In this document: positions 33,379-42,247 of the stretch, one piece after another
Layout: each line of letters begins with the position of its first letter
Position numbering within the stretch: the stretch's first letter is position 1
Origin: Vibrio hangzhouensis
GTDB lineage: Bacteria; Pseudomonadota; Gammaproteobacteria; Enterobacterales; Vibrionaceae
DNA length: 64,000 nt
NCBI RefSeq assembly: GCF_900107935.1
Contig: NZ_FNVG01000002.1
Coordinates: 310,001-374,000, forward strand
Reading direction: 5' to 3'
Made by a program: the position numbers and the translations under genes
The notes under the pieces: model-generated
What the model was told of the DNA's origin: nothing
What the model saw: only the letters and a program-made list of their open reading frames with translations
The model's database searches: none

Positions 33379-34862
33379 TTCTCATGTAACTCCCTTAACG
33401 ATTGAGATAAGTCTTCCGATATACGTTCACCCTCTATATAAAGCAGGTAAGGCTGAAGCTTTTTACCGTAAACGGCTTGATAGGCGATATTGTCTGGACT
33501 GATAGTGTGGCGACCTGCCACTTTGTCCGTTGGCCACTGGATGTTGGGATAGGCGAGATAAATAAGTTGTGAACATACTATTTTATCAGTTGTTTCCACA
33601 TCATAGTTGAAGTCATACTCTTTACCGATCTGACGCAGCGCGAGAATGACCACCTCTCTTTTTTGTTCACTACTCATCGTGGTATTCCTGAGCACCACCA
33701 GATCATCAACATTCAGGAAATCAGCAATCGGGCTTAAGGACACTCCTGAACGCAGCGCTTCTGCAACTCCTCTGCCTTGTGATATGTCATCTTGATATCG
33801 AATCACCAATGGATTGTCCCAAAGTTCTAGCGCTTTAAGTTGTGCTTCGCTACCAATCCAAATCGCCGCATGCCCCCAATATCCCGGTATAAACGCATCG
33901 GTTAGACGAAAAGGGGTTTTCTCTAATAAGATATCGCCCGGTTCCAATGTCTGTTCTAACGCGATTGTCACCTCTGGTGCTTGGTAAAGCCGACCTTTTC
34001 TAGACTCAAACAAGCCAATGACATTACCAAACGTTCGACTCACCCCGTTAACCATGATTCGGTTATATTCTGCCAGATTGTCCTCGATGTTAACCGCTGA
34101 TTGAGTTTGTACTTTGCTGAGGTAATCCTCCAGGGATACTTTCGGTAGGTTCTGATAAGAATAACTTTGCTCTATCGAACGCAGTAGATAGTCAATGTCA
34201 GGTTCACCGCGCAACGCCCTGAATAACTCAATATTCTGGTCGAAGAACATAATTTGTTCCTGCAGACGAAATAACATAGTTTTATTGTGAGCCTTATCGA
34301 TCAGCAGCTGAATAGAATCACTGTTTTTTCCGTAACCAATATCTTCCTGATTAAGAAAACGACGCAATTTTTCATTGCTGTTCGCGTAAATTAAGACATT
34401 GACATAGGCATCATACAATGCCAATGCTGACGCGAGTTCTAGCGAAAACCCAAGCATTATCGATGGTTGATAGACACCCTGTTCGAGATACGTAAACCAG
34501 CACCAGTTATCAGAGACCAGTTGTTCATACGACTTGGCTTTATCCAGGCCATTGATCAAGGCTTTGTTTAATGCATCCTGCAAAGAGGAGGAAACCGACT
34601 GCTCGGCCGATGTATGCGCTTCAAACTGCTCAAAAAGACGAAGAGTCACTTGTCGGTTCGTTACTACTTGTTCATGAAAAATTGCAAACTGTTTAATTTG
34701 CCTGTTTAACATTGCGCTATGGTTTTTTTCCTGCTCAGGTTCAAATTCAGACCAACACTGTTGTTTTGTGGGGAAGTCGCTTGAATCTAAATTATTCTGA
34801 CCAATTGAACTGCAACCTGTTAAAAGGACCAAGACAAAGACTATCCCTAGTAACTTTCTCAC
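33375..34862 (-). CDS. Lipoprotein with YiiX/YebB-like NlpC/P60 domain
   Basis: The 495-residue product is a lipoprotein (lipobox VLLTGCSS at the N terminus). The first 270 residues are helical. The last 180 form a YiiX-like papain fold: LEPGDILLEKTPFRLTDAFI, the catalytic-type His in GYWGHAAIWIG, and the catalytic-type Cys in KIVCSQLIYLAYP. In canonical NlpC/P60 the order is Cys then His; this circularly permuted order (His before Cys) is normal for the YiiX group. The enzyme could cleave peptide or thioester bonds in cell-wall or lipid substrates. Coupled to the next gene by ATGA. Confidence 0.7.
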   Translation of the reverse strand: MRKLLGIVFVLVLLTGCSSIGQNNLDSSDFPTKQQCWSEFEPEQEKNHSAMLNRQIKQFAIFHEQVVTNRQVTLRLFEQFEAHTSAEQSVSSSLQDALNKALINGLDKAKSYEQLVSDNWCWFTYLEQGVYQPSIMLGFSLELASALALYDAYVNVLIYANSNEKLRRFLNQEDIGYGKNSDSIQLLIDKAHNKTMLFRLQEQIMFFDQNIELFRALRGEPDIDYLLRSIEQSYSYQNLPKVSLEDYLSKVQTQSAVNIEDNLAEYNRIMVNGVSRTFGNVIGLFESRKGRLYQAPEVTIALEQTLEPGDILLEKTPFRLTDAFIPGYWGHAAIWIGSEAQLKALELWDNPLVIRYQDDISQGRGVAEALRSGVSLSPIADFLNVDDLVVLRNTTMSSEQKREVVILALRQIGKEYDFNYDVETTDKIVCSQLIYLAYPNIQWPTDKVAGRHTISPDNIAYQAVYGKKLQPYLLYIEGERISEDLSQSLRELHEK

Positions 34863-35044
34863 CTTACACTCCGTACACTGATTCGACTATTCCCGCTGTC
34901 ACTTAGTTACGTATTTTTTTGCACTATCCGATAAGCAGCTTATAACCGCATGCATTTGGGACTATGTTTAAGCCTAGCTAACTCTTTCTCAGCTAGCGAT
35001 TTATTTTGGTAGGGCCCCGCGATCTGATCGTCAATGACTTGAGC

Positions 35045-35094
35045 ACCCTTAGATACAGTCACTCATCACTCGTAGAACAACTGCATCTAAGGGT
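35045..35094. other. Long imperfect inverted repeat downstream of the outer-membrane protein gene
   Basis: ACCCTTAGATACAG and CTGCATCTAAGGGT pair over 14 bp with one mismatch around a 22-base loop. There is no T run on the minus strand, so it is a structured 3' region rather than a typical terminator. The rest of the 264-bp gap shows nothing clear. Confidence 0.4.
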
Positions 35095-35126
35095 TAAGGC
35101 AAATGTGCTGAACCTACCGCTAATTA

Positions 35127-35885
35127 TCAGAAGGTATAGCTCACGCCTAACATGAGTCCATGTTCCAGGGCGTCATATTTATAGTAGGATGCCGGTTCTG
35201 TCGGGCTTCCCGTTTCGTGGTCCACTTTCAATATTTTGTAACTCACCAGCGCTTCCCAGCCGTTGTGCCAGTCATAGCCTGCCCCCGTGGTCAACTTATA
35301 TGAGTTGCTGGAAGAGAAGTCCGTACCGATATCACCGTGCGTACTCCAATACCAGTTCTCTCCCAATGCAATTTGGTGCTTCAGACCCAAAGTGGCATGT
35401 GTCCAGTTATCTCCTAGCGAAACAGGAGACGGCGCACCTTGTGGCGTTAAGCTCAACTGATGATCAAAGTTTCGTGCCCCGAAAGTGACGTCCAGGTACC
35501 ATCGGTCGCCGCTGTCGATCTGATACGTGGCATAGGCGTCAATCAAACGAATGTCGATATCTCCCTGAGACAACACACCTCCAAGATAAGAGGGATTAGA
35601 CTTGCTTAGGCCAATATTGGAGTAATCCAAGTAGATACCCCACTTCCCATTTTGCAATCCTGTATAAACAGTGAATGCATTTTCCAGGTTGTCAGCAATG
35701 TCTCCAAATCCCAATTCTAGTTGTTGAGGCGTACCAATATCCGCGTCGATATTTTGCGTAAGTAGATAGCCACCAAGGGTAAATTCCAAACTGTCGCGTT
35801 CACTGAATGGACTTGCATAAGCCTGGCCAGCCGTGAATAGAAGAGCTGCCAATGCACCTGCGCTTACAATTCGAGTGGTATTCAT
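35127..35885 (-). CDS. Outer-membrane beta-barrel protein
   Basis: This 252-residue protein has a signal peptide cleaved after QAYA. The mature sequence alternates polar and hydrophobic residues with aromatic girdles (GKWGIYLDYSNIGLS, RWYLDVTFGARNFDHQL, NGWEALVSYKILKVDHE) and ends in Phe (LMLGVSYTF), the outer-membrane assembly signal. The length suggests an 8- to 10-stranded barrel. Function unknown. It is divergent from the YiaW/YiaV-like pair across a region packed with ACTAGT pairs. Confidence 0.75.
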   Translation of the reverse strand: MNTTRIVSAGALAALLFTAGQAYASPFSERDSLEFTLGGYLLTQNIDADIGTPQQLELGFGDIADNLENAFTVYTGLQNGKWGIYLDYSNIGLSKSNPSYLGGVLSQGDIDIRLIDAYATYQIDSGDRWYLDVTFGARNFDHQLSLTPQGAPSPVSLGDNWTHATLGLKHQIALGENWYWSTHGDIGTDFSSSNSYKLTTGAGYDWHNGWEALVSYKILKVDHETGSPTEPASYYKYDALEHGLMLGVSYTF

Positions 35886-35951
35886 AATTTATTCACCTTG
35901 TTCTTAATTAACTTGACGAGTAAATAGTAGTAAGCAGGCATATTTCTTTCG

Positions 35952-35969
35952 ACTCGTATTATTACTAGT
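35952..35969. promoter_or_regulatory. ACTCGT-N6-ACTAGT pair upstream of the outer-membrane protein gene
   Basis: Two half-sites 12 bp apart (ACTCGT at 35952, ACTAGT at 35964), 67-84 bp before the barrel gene start. Confidence 0.45.
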
Positions 35970-36002
35970 GAAGTTGATAAATTTTACCTGCCTAGGAATA
36001 AC

Positions 36003-36020
36003 ACTAGTAACTTTACTAGT
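36003..36020. promoter_or_regulatory. Perfect ACTAGT-N6-ACTAGT pair
   Basis: ACTAGT at 36003 and 36015, separated by AACTTT. It is central in the 302-bp divergent region between the barrel gene and the YiaW-like gene. Confidence 0.55.
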
Positions 36021-36055
36021 TGATTTAGTCCAACGATTAAGCTCAACAGGAATAC

Positions 36056-36073
36056 ACTAGTATTTATACTAGT
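36056..36073. promoter_or_regulatory. Second perfect ACTAGT-N6-ACTAGT pair
   Basis: ACTAGT at 36056 and 36068, separated by ATTTAT; same geometry as the pair 53 bp upstream and 115-132 bp before the YiaW-like start. Confidence 0.55.
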
Positions 36074-36187
36074 TATACATTAACACTGAAAATAGGAAAA
36101 TAACTGTCCTTTAAAACATACTTAAATAGCCTTTATGTCAATCATTAAATTAAACACTTTAAACTCAACTTACTAAATGGAGAGAAT

Positions 36188-36421
36188 ATGAATCCTCTTG
36201 ATATATTTGCACTTATCGTTTTGATTATTCTCGCACTTAGCATAATAGCAGCTCTGATTATCGTTGCGATGATGCCGGGAAGAATAGCCATGCAACGCCT
36301 TCACCCTCAAAGCGAAGCCATTGCCGTTTGCGGCTGGATGGGGCTACTTACTATGGGGCTGCTATTGCCCGTTGCCTTTATTTGGGCCTATACATCAAAA
36401 TCACCGGAGAAATCTCAATGA
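36188..36421 (+). CDS. DUF3302 small membrane protein (YiaW-like)
   Basis: The 77-residue protein has two transmembrane helices (DIFALIVLIILALSIIAALI and GWMGLLTMGLLLPVAFIWAY) joined by a short loop with PGRIAMQRLHPQ. The pattern matches DUF3302/YiaW. In Escherichia coli yiaW precedes yiaV, which encodes an HlyD-like protein, and the same order is seen here. GGAGAG precedes the ATG. The stop overlaps the next start (ATGA). Confidence 0.75.
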   Translation: MNPLDIFALIVLIILALSIIAALIIVAMMPGRIAMQRLHPQSEAIAVCGWMGLLTMGLLLPVAFIWAYTSKSPEKSQ

Positions 36422-37392
36422 TCGCTTTTCTAACCCTATGTTATATAGCGTTACTCTTTATTCTTTATAAACTGGGAATCATTCGTTTGACGCTATGGTG
36501 GAAACTTTCTCCTATTGCCTGGAAATTGCTGCTGGTGATAGCGCTGTTAATACCCATGCAGTGGGGAGCGCCATCTGGCACCGTCAACGTTTACCAGAAA
36601 GTATTGGAAGTCGTCCCTGAAGTAACGGGTAGAGTGAATACCATTAACGTTGCGCCCAATCAATTTGTCAGATCTGGTGACACACTGTTCTCTATAGATG
36701 ATGAGCTTTACCGCTACCGACTAGCCTCATTAGAAGCGCAATTAGAACTCGCGAAATCAAACTTAGCGCGCAGCCAAGAGCTCATGTTGCATAAACACGC
36801 TTCGCAGGCGTCTGTTGACCAATATTCCAGTGAAGTAAAAACACTCACAGCTCAAATTGATGAAGCTCGATACAATCTGGAGCATACCAACGTCAAAGCC
36901 CCTACTGACGGATATGTGACTGGCTTATCATTGGTTGAAGGGCAGCGAGTGTCTAACCTACCGATGCGCTCGTGGATGAGTTTCGTTGCAGCGGATTCCC
37001 ATCAGGTCGTTATGGGAGTAAACCAAAATACGCTTAGATATGTTGAACCGGGGCAATCGGTTGAAGCGACATTCAAGCTGTATCCTGGGGTGATTTTTGA
37101 GGGTAAGGTTGAATCTATCGTACCAATCACAAATCAAGGTCAGTTGTCGCCAAGCGGCTCCGTCCCGTTTGCTCCGAACGCCCAGTCAGTACCTCAACAG
37201 TATGGTGTCGTACTTACACTCGATACGGAACAACTCGCTATTTACAGCCTTGAACAAACCATTCCAAGCAATGCGTTTTCGGGTGCCATCGGTACAGCCA
37301 GTATTTATACGGAAACTGGGAAATTCACACATATAGTTAGAAAAGTCATGTTGCGAATGGATGCCTGGTTAAATTTTATATTACCTGCATAA
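36418..37392 (+). CDS. HlyD-family membrane fusion protein (YiaV-like)
   Basis: The product has 324 residues from the ATG at 36418, which overlaps the upstream stop; a longer reading from 36328 would run far into the YiaW-like gene. Two N-terminal transmembrane helices are followed by a barrel-sandwich hybrid (VVPEVTGRVNTINVAPNQFV, GDTLFSID), a coiled-coil hairpin (YRLASLEAQLELAKSNLARS) and the second lipoyl half (VKAPTDGYVTGLSLVEGQRV). It would span the periplasm as an adaptor, but no transporter gene adjoins it. Export substrate unknown. Confidence 0.8.
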   Translation: MIAFLTLCYIALLFILYKLGIIRLTLWWKLSPIAWKLLLVIALLIPMQWGAPSGTVNVYQKVLEVVPEVTGRVNTINVAPNQFVRSGDTLFSIDDELYRYRLASLEAQLELAKSNLARSQELMLHKHASQASVDQYSSEVKTLTAQIDEARYNLEHTNVKAPTDGYVTGLSLVEGQRVSNLPMRSWMSFVAADSHQVVMGVNQNTLRYVEPGQSVEATFKLYPGVIFEGKVESIVPITNQGQLSPSGSVPFAPNAQSVPQQYGVVLTLDTEQLAIYSLEQTIPSNAFSGAIGTASIYTETGKFTHIVRKVMLRMDAWLNFILPA

Positions 37393-37496
37393 ATCGACAT
37401 TCACTCATCTAACTCAAAACAGTTAGCCACCAAATTTAAATTTATAAAATAAATAACACATAGACAGTTTCTAACCAGACATTTATTTACCTAAAG

Positions 37497-37514
37497 ACTA
37501 GTAATAACACTAGG
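37497..37514. promoter_or_regulatory. ACTAGT-N6-ACTAGG pair upstream of the 251-residue exported protein gene
   Basis: ACTAGT at 37497 and ACTAGG at 37509, 12 bp apart and 62-79 bp before the ATG at 37576. Confidence 0.45.
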
Positions 37515-37575
37515 AGATTTTAATAGACGTCAAAGTTACCATAGATAAACCAATTAAATAGAGAGCAACTATATT

Positions 37576-38331
37576 ATGATTTTAAGAAAAATAACTTCAC
37601 TTACTTTAGTGCTGAGTGTTTTGTCCTTTTCTGCAAATGCTGCAACCATTCACTTAAAAAATGGTCAGCAATTCTCTGGCGATATAAAAGAAAAAGCAGA
37701 TGGATTCTTAGTTGTCGACATGAATGGTATTAAAACAACCATTCCTTTAGACAAAATTGACCGAATCGATGCTGGCAATACGGCTTCACCTCTCATCACT
37801 GAACCAGATCAAAATGTCAGCCAGAAAACAGACTCCGAGAGCAACGTCGCTGTCGTTCCTGAAGGGACCGTTCTTATGATTCGAATGAGTGATTCAATCA
37901 ATACGCGTCATCACAAAGCTGGTCAACGATTTACGGGCACCCTTGAAACGAACTTAATGTCAGGCAGTCAATTGGTCGCCAAGAGCGGTACTAACGTTTA
38001 TGGCTCGTTAAGCCAACTTGATAGCGCCGGCCGGGTAGCAGGATCGGCATCCATGACATTAGAGCTTCACTCTATTGCCATTGATGGTACTCCGTTGAAC
38101 ATCGCCACTTACCCTCTTGTTGCTGAGGGAGATAACACGGGTAAATCCAGTGCAGGTCGTACTGGGCGTACAACAGCAGTTGGAGCCATAGCAGGTGGCA
38201 GTGATGGTGCTAAGACGGGAGCTAAAGTGGGTCTGGCATCATCTATACTGACCAAAGGAGACGATATTGAGATCAAACAGGGAACATTATTGGATTTCAC
38301 ACTTAAAACGCCTCTTCATGTTCAACTGTGA
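37576..38331 (+). CDS. Exported protein with SH3-like start and glycine-zipper segment
   Basis: This 251-residue protein has a signal peptide cleaved near SANAA. The N-terminal module (IHLKNGQQFSGDIKEKADGF) looks like a small SH3-like beta barrel. A middle beta region (VPEGTVLMIRMSDSINTRHH, GTNVYGSL) recalls TrbI-like surface domains. The segment GAIAGGSDGAKTGAKVG is glycine-zipper-like and could insert in or span a membrane. No named family is certain. Its upstream motif pair ties it to the preceding YiaW/YiaV and barrel genes. Confidence 0.55.
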   Translation: MILRKITSLTLVLSVLSFSANAATIHLKNGQQFSGDIKEKADGFLVVDMNGIKTTIPLDKIDRIDAGNTASPLITEPDQNVSQKTDSESNVAVVPEGTVLMIRMSDSINTRHHKAGQRFTGTLETNLMSGSQLVAKSGTNVYGSLSQLDSAGRVAGSASMTLELHSIAIDGTPLNIATYPLVAEGDNTGKSSAGRTGRTTAVGAIAGGSDGAKTGAKVGLASSILTKGDDIEIKQGTLLDFTLKTPLHVQL

Positions 38332-38393
38332 ACCGCTAACAAACCATGTTTAAATTGGGGAAAACATGATTCGTAAATAGGTTAGTGCGGCTA

Positions 38394-38591
38394 CTACACC
38401 CAAAGTCCTTCCCCCCATCGCAGGGACAGTAGCCCAACCTTTACTGCAAACGACTTACTAGCCGATTTAAAATATGACACTGGCATATCACTCAGAGCTT
38501 CAATGGCTGACCTTGCTGTAAGAACAGAGTTATCAATCTCACCCGAAAGTACCAATTTTTGGATAATGGGAGAACAACCATCTTGAAGCAT
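38394..38591 (-). pseudogene. Possible gene fragment of 65 residues
   Basis: An open frame (MLQDGCSPIIQKLVLSGEID and onward) fills most of the 270-bp gap between two genes. The first 35 residues vaguely recall helices from ParB/KorB-like proteins, but there is no ribosome site or matching domain. It may be a relic of a mobile gene or chance. Nothing else is seen in this gap. Confidence 0.2.
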
Positions 38592-38600
38592 CGCGTTAGA

Positions 38601-39383
38601 CTACTTCGACTCTGGCTCAAATCTGTCTGTCTGAATAAAGTTAAGTACCAACGACGTTACATAAGGGTCGCGGCGCAGTCGGTCGTGTTTGATATCTACT
38701 TCGACAAAGTCCCGCATACCTTCGAGCTTAGTCGACTCTACCGATACCAGGCCATCATTTGTTTTGGCAAACATTCCGCTGAATACAGGGTAAGTTTGGG
38801 TACCGGCGATGACACCGAAATCGTAGTTGGGCAAGGGTAAGCTATTCGGGAATGAGTTAGGGTTAGTGGTCAGTGATTCCGCCGTCCCACCCACCAGTGA
38901 CAACATCCAGGTGTCGGAGAAGAAGTCGGCCACGTCACTGCCGTGATTAGGGGTGCCCACAAAGACCACTTTCCCCATCTCAGGCGAACCGACCAAGTCG
39001 GGGTGCTGCGCCAGATAGGAACGAATGACCAACCCCCCTAGAGAGTGCCCTACAAAGTGAATTTTGGGCTGATTGGTGATCTGAGTTTCGGAGGTTTCGA
39101 ACTCGGTAATACAGCGAGACAACTCTCTGGCACTTTCATGCAGGGTATGATCAATAGACTGACGCAAAGTCGGGTAGTCTACGACGCAGACCTGATAGCC
39201 CTGATCCTCAATGCCTTTCGACATGTTCTTCATGGACCAGGCACTTCTTGCCAGTCCATGAACAATCACGACTTGCTCCCCTTTAGGCTGAATTTGCTCT
39301 CTATCAACCGTTTCCGCATCTGGTTTGCTGCAACCAGAAAGCGCCACAGCGGCCGTGAGGCCAAGGATCGCCGTCCACTTCAT
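38601..39383 (-). CDS. Lipoprotein alpha/beta-hydrolase (esterase/lipase-like)
   Basis: The product has 260 residues from the ATG at 39383, which has GGAGAAG upstream and is directly followed by the signal sequence MKWTAILGLTAAVALSGCSK with a lipobox Cys. The hydrolase core shows the oxyanion-hole start VVIVHGLARSAWSM, the nucleophile motif GHSLGG, and late acid and His residues (TNDGLVSVES, DIKHDRLRRD). It would act on esters at the periplasmic face of a membrane. The gene is monocistronic, convergent with the genes upstream in the window. Confidence 0.8.
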   Translation of the reverse strand: MKWTAILGLTAAVALSGCSKPDAETVDREQIQPKGEQVVIVHGLARSAWSMKNMSKGIEDQGYQVCVVDYPTLRQSIDHTLHESARELSRCITEFETSETQITNQPKIHFVGHSLGGLVIRSYLAQHPDLVGSPEMGKVVFVGTPNHGSDVADFFSDTWMLSLVGGTAESLTTNPNSFPNSLPLPNYDFGVIAGTQTYPVFSGMFAKTNDGLVSVESTKLEGMRDFVEVDIKHDRLRRDPYVTSLVLNFIQTDRFEPESK

Positions 39384-39919
39384 TTTGCTTCTCCGGTACC
39401 CAATCACTAATGACAGAATATCAAACTGAACGGACCAGTTCTATATCAACTGTGTAAGACTTTCATTCCATTTCTTCACTTTTGTTCAGTCGTTTTTTCT
39501 TTGTATGGCATTAGAAGTTTTATTAATAAAAATCAATAAAATAGCCATGAATATTGACTTTATAAACGTTTAAAAGCATTTAGCTGACAAAGATTGCAAT
39601 AATAATGGCAAGTTTTGCGGCCTACCACGCATTAAGCCATATTAGACCATTCAATATTTCACTGCCTGCCACCTAAAAGTAATCCACGTTAGTCATCTTG
39701 ATGCTGTTTCATGGATTACAGTTCAATATTCTTCAATTCGTCAAACAACCTCTTACTAACGACTTCATCCATTCACAATGTCAATATAAAACTTGTTTGA
39801 TATAGGATTCAAAATTTCTATTGTGTCTAGGAGCGCTGTCAGTGCGTGCTCAAACCTGTTCGTCTATCTACAGGAGTCAACCTTCATTGGCTCCCTTGCT
39901 GCGACTCTAAGGAATCGAA
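39384..39919. other. 536-bp control region between esterase and polysaccharide lyase genes
   Basis: No ORF, RNA-like structure or strong repeat is seen. A palindromic AAACGTTT at 39564-39571 resembles the core of LacI-type sites. AAGGA just before 39920 is the ribosome site of the lyase-like gene. Confidence 0.4.
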
Positions 39920-41755
39920 ATGACTACAAAATCCTTATCCGGACTATTGATATGGTCCACATTAATCAGTCCATCGGTACTGGCAACCACCGACACCGAT
40001 GGTGACGGCGTCCCTGATGAAACGGATGTCTACCCCTGGGATGCGACAAAGTCTGCTCTCCCGGCTCACATTTTACCTACGATCATTCAAGCCGAAGACT
40101 TCGATTTAGGGGGGCAAAATATCGCCTACTTTGATAAGGAAGCTGAAAATCGTGGTGGTCAAAACTATCGTGACGAATACGTCGATTTTTCCAATCATGA
40201 CGATGGTCAGTTTCACGTAGGCTGGTTCTCCAGAGATGAATGGATGAAGTATACCGTTCAGGTCCCGGAAGAGGGCTACTACGAGTTTTCAGCCTGGCTT
40301 GGGTCTACTGCTTCAACTACCAAAACAATCGAATTGCTTAAGGGAGCAGAAGTGGTTGTCACCCTGCCTTTTCTCTCCAGCACTCAAATCGCAAGGGAGT
40401 TCGAACAGACCACCCCTAGCACACTCTTCCTTACCAAAGGGGAGCATACGTTCACACTGCGCTCTGTTGATGGCTCAGTGAGGGTAGATAAACTGCAGTT
40501 CGACCTCTCACCGCTCTCTAAGGATTCCGATGGTGATGGTGTGGTCGATGCCGAGGATGCGTTTCCTTACGACCCAACGGAATCCGTTGATACCGATGGC
40601 GACGGCGTAGGCAACAATCAAGATCCTGATGACGATAATGATGGCTATCCTGACACAGAAGATGACTACCCGTTAGATCCGACACGTTGGGAGAACGTGG
40701 TGACGTCCGTTGTACCTGACACGTGTACGGGTTTCGAAGACCAGCAGTTACTTTGCGACGTACTCAGCAATGATGTTGACCCGGAAAACGATCCTCTCGA
40801 CATCATTTTCACAGGGCAGCCACAGTATGGCTCTGTCGCGATCTCAGCAGGAAAAGTCCTATATACGCCCAATAGCGGATTTGTGGGGCTGGACAGTTTC
40901 AGTTATCAGGTTGATGATGGCTTCAATGTATCCGAGTCCACATGGGTAGATGTTCAGATAAACAGAACCACACCGATCGAAAATGCCGCACCTGTCTATA
41001 CCGCCGGTTGGGAAAACGGCCAGAGTGATTCCGGACTACCGGGCGAGTTGACCCCATCTTTTTCGAGCAGTTACAACTCACTAACCCAAGAACCGACGAG
41101 TTATCACTTCTATGAAGTCGAGAATGTGCCATGGGCGAGAACAGGTCATCACGTGATGAAGTTTTATGGTGAACCACCGGCATACAGAAGTGAAACAGCC
41201 TTTATGAGCAGCGTTTATCGCTATTCGCCAGGTGATGATTTCTATTTTAGTGCCAGTATTCGTCCTGATGAATCATGGCAAACCATCACCAAATACTCGG
41301 TGATTGTAACGCAATGGAAGTCATTCAGTTCTGGCCCACATGCCGCCGTTCGCTTGAGCAATGACGGTCAGTTCAAACTCACCTACCATGCGCCAAACTA
41401 TCCAGTGGTAGATTTGGGTGTTGCACCGCAAGATACCTGGACTGACATTCGAATCTATTTTAAAAAATCGCTTAATGAAGACGGTCAGGTAAAAGTGTGG
41501 GTCAATGGTGAACTCAAACTCGACAGAAGCGGCCCCACACTGTTAATCGGTAATGATGGTTACACCAAGATCGGTATGTACACTGAGATTCGAAGCCCCA
41601 AAACCCTCTACTTTGACAATGTCTCGGTGTCCAAAGCCATCAACCGTTCGCTGGATGAATGGGGACAGGCACCCGTCGATGGCATTTACAACGACAGCGA
41701 TGAAGATGGGGTGAGTAACGGTCTTGACCCTTACCCATTCGATCCAAACCGCTAG
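39920..41755 (+). CDS. Secreted multidomain polysaccharide-lyase-like protein with CBM6 and calcium repeats
   Basis: This 611-residue exported protein opens with a signal sequence ending near SVLA. Thrombospondin type 3-like calcium repeats occur at both ends and in the middle (DTDGDGVPDETDVYPWD, DSDGDGVVDAEDAFPYDP, DSDEDGVSNGLDPYPFDP). A CBM6-like domain follows the first repeat (IQAEDFDLGGQNIAYFDKEA), then a cadherin/Ig-like module (YTPNSGFVGLDSFSYQVDDG). The C-terminal 200 residues resemble heparin-lyase-like polysaccharide lyases (YHFYEVENVPWARTGHHVMK, VTQWKSFSSGPHAAVRL, VWVNGELKLDRSGPTL). The substrate is probably a marine uronic polysaccharide. Confidence 0.75.
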   Translation: MTTKSLSGLLIWSTLISPSVLATTDTDGDGVPDETDVYPWDATKSALPAHILPTIIQAEDFDLGGQNIAYFDKEAENRGGQNYRDEYVDFSNHDDGQFHVGWFSRDEWMKYTVQVPEEGYYEFSAWLGSTASTTKTIELLKGAEVVVTLPFLSSTQIAREFEQTTPSTLFLTKGEHTFTLRSVDGSVRVDKLQFDLSPLSKDSDGDGVVDAEDAFPYDPTESVDTDGDGVGNNQDPDDDNDGYPDTEDDYPLDPTRWENVVTSVVPDTCTGFEDQQLLCDVLSNDVDPENDPLDIIFTGQPQYGSVAISAGKVLYTPNSGFVGLDSFSYQVDDGFNVSESTWVDVQINRTTPIENAAPVYTAGWENGQSDSGLPGELTPSFSSSYNSLTQEPTSYHFYEVENVPWARTGHHVMKFYGEPPAYRSETAFMSSVYRYSPGDDFYFSASIRPDESWQTITKYSVIVTQWKSFSSGPHAAVRLSNDGQFKLTYHAPNYPVVDLGVAPQDTWTDIRIYFKKSLNEDGQVKVWVNGELKLDRSGPTLLIGNDGYTKIGMYTEIRSPKTLYFDNVSVSKAINRSLDEWGQAPVDGIYNDSDEDGVSNGLDPYPFDPNR

Positions 41756-41828
41756 CCGTAGTGACTGGATATAAAAAGTAAGGGGAGCAAGCTGTTACAT
41801 ACGGGAGAGTGAAAAATCCCGTCAACGC

Positions 41829-41930
41829 CTTGAAAAGAGGGTCTCATACTGCGCGCCTTAAAGCTGATTTACGTGACTTAGTCGTTTAATTTCAGTTAAA
41901 TACGCGCTTTGGGAGACCCTCACTTTTGAG
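41829..41930. repeat. About 100-bp palindromic element with inverted termini
   Basis: GAGGGTCTC at 41837 is the exact inverse of GAGACCCTC at 41913; flanking CTTGAAAA and TTTTGAG extend the symmetry imperfectly. GCGCGCCTTAAAGC and GCGCTTTG inside are also roughly complementary. No ORF is present. It could be a small MITE or a structured intergenic repeat. The remaining gap to 42010 holds nothing else clear. Confidence 0.4.
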
Positions 41931-42010
41931 AGGATGACAGCGATTTAGGTAAGTGAACGCTCTGAAAGACCGCAACAAAACGCCCATAACGGAATGAATT
42001 AAAAACCCTA

Positions 42011-42247
42011 TTAATCTAAAAACTTAGCCACATACCAACAATCAGCCTCAATGGTATATCCCTGCTCCTTTGCCCAGTTCAGCCCTGCTTCTACCAGTTG
42101 TTTGGCGATACCTTGTCCGCGCAACGCGTCTGGAACATAAGTACGCGTGAAGTTGATGTGATCATCCGTTTGACGATATTCCAACACACTTTCGGGTCCT
42201 AGGCCTGAAGCCACAAAGCGTTTTCTGTCAGGTTGATGTTCAATCAT
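42011..42247 (-). CDS. Short GNAT-family acetyltransferase (YjdJ-like)
   Basis: The 78-residue protein is much shorter than usual GNAT enzymes but matches the one-module YjdJ/DUF3-like group: INFTRTYVPDALRGQGIAKQ carries the acetyl-CoA-binding R-G-x-G-I-A motif, followed by EAGLNWAKEQGYTIEADCWY. It ends VAKFLD. The start overlaps the HD-hydrolase stop by 4 bp, so it is the last gene of the PhzF-HD-GNAT operon. Substrate unknown. Confidence 0.75.
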   Translation of the reverse strand: MIEHQPDRKRFVASGLGPESVLEYRQTDDHINFTRTYVPDALRGQGIAKQLVEAGLNWAKEQGYTIEADCWYVAKFLD

